From Paralichthys olivaceus (lineage: Eukaryota; Chordata; Actinopteri; Pleuronectiformes; Paralichthyidae), in NCBI RefSeq assembly GCF_024713975.1, contig NC_091099.1, positions 4,149,501 to 4,213,500 on the forward strand: a stretch of 64,000 bases of DNA, read 5' to 3'. Position 1 is the first letter of the stretch; every line of letters starts with the position of its first letter. The notes under the pieces were generated by a model that was not told the origin of the DNA, did not search any database, and saw nothing but the letters and a program-made list of their open reading frames with translations. A program made the position numbers and the translations under genes. Below, in pieces: positions 63,815 through 64,000 of this stretch.

Positions 63815-64000
63815 TTAACATACATTTAGAGAAGATACAGTGAATTGAAAGAAAGAAGTGAGAGACTGACTGACTCCACCGTTTCATCCTTTCACTGATG
63901 TGTATCATTACATTTCATTCCGCCTCCGGTCTCTATCAACTCGCAACCTTCAATCCAAGAGGTCTGACAGCCAATCAACATTCATTGTGACTCGACAGTG

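Overview
The window is vertebrate nuclear DNA, almost certainly from a percomorph teleost. Genes are compact and intron-rich with GT-AG splicing, the proteins closely follow human and fish CNOT1, SETD6, BBS2, B3GNT9 and PHAF1, and the repeats are teleost types (Tc1, L2-type LINE tails ending in ATTGATTGA, LINE tails ending in TTATC repeats, and MITEs with a gccccctggtggctgg core). The gene set resembles human 16q13-q22.1, plus an NCOA5-like gene on the left. No retroviral, LTR or Polinton-type element and no CRISPR array was seen.

Layout: (1) 1-5.3 kb, minus strand, partial NCOA5-like gene with Tc1 and MITE insertions. (2) 5.5-6.7 kb, repeat-rich spacer. (3) 6.9-28.2 kb, plus strand, CNOT1: CpG-rich promoter, non-coding leader exons with upstream ORFs, 48 coding exons (2,392 codons plus stop by my splice model) and a poly(A) signal. 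(4) 29.4-32.1 kb, minus strand, SETD6, 9 exons and 462 aa, convergent with CNOT1. (5) 32.3-37.9 kb, a plus-strand tRNA-Pro cluster: one TGG gene and four AGG genes in duplicated blocks; a fifth AGG gene lies inside a BBS2 intron. (6) 38.4-47.4 kb, plus strand, BBS2, 17 coding exons and 712 aa, with a perfect RFX X-box upstream. (7) 49.0-55.0 kb, plus strand, B3GNT9, 468 aa in six coding exons. (8) 55.0-64.0 kb, minus strand, PHAF1 (C16orf70 family), C-terminal ten exons only, with a long convergent 3' UTR.

The genes do not form one pathway. CNOT1 scaffolds mRNA deadenylation, SETD6 is a lysine methyltransferase, BBS2 is a BBSome subunit for cilia, B3GNT9 is a predicted Golgi glycosyltransferase, and PHAF1 acts in autophagosome biology.

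The most unusual part is the tRNA-Pro array. Each AGG gene has a near-consensus CTCF-like motif about 110-125 bp upstream. About 924 bp of the array has been copied 4.2 kb into a BBS2 intron, flanked by a 42-bp duplication of intron sequence. A second fragment, about 130 bp, sits in the BBS2 leader intron between 13-bp repeats. Other points of note are an upstream ORF overlapping the CNOT1 start codon, tandem alternative CNOT1 splice donors, and a B3GNT9 ORF broken by introns, one of them mostly MITE.

Exon coordinates were worked out by eye from conserved protein sequence and splice consensus, and the reading phases of the four complete genes add up to whole codons. Transcript ends are inferred.
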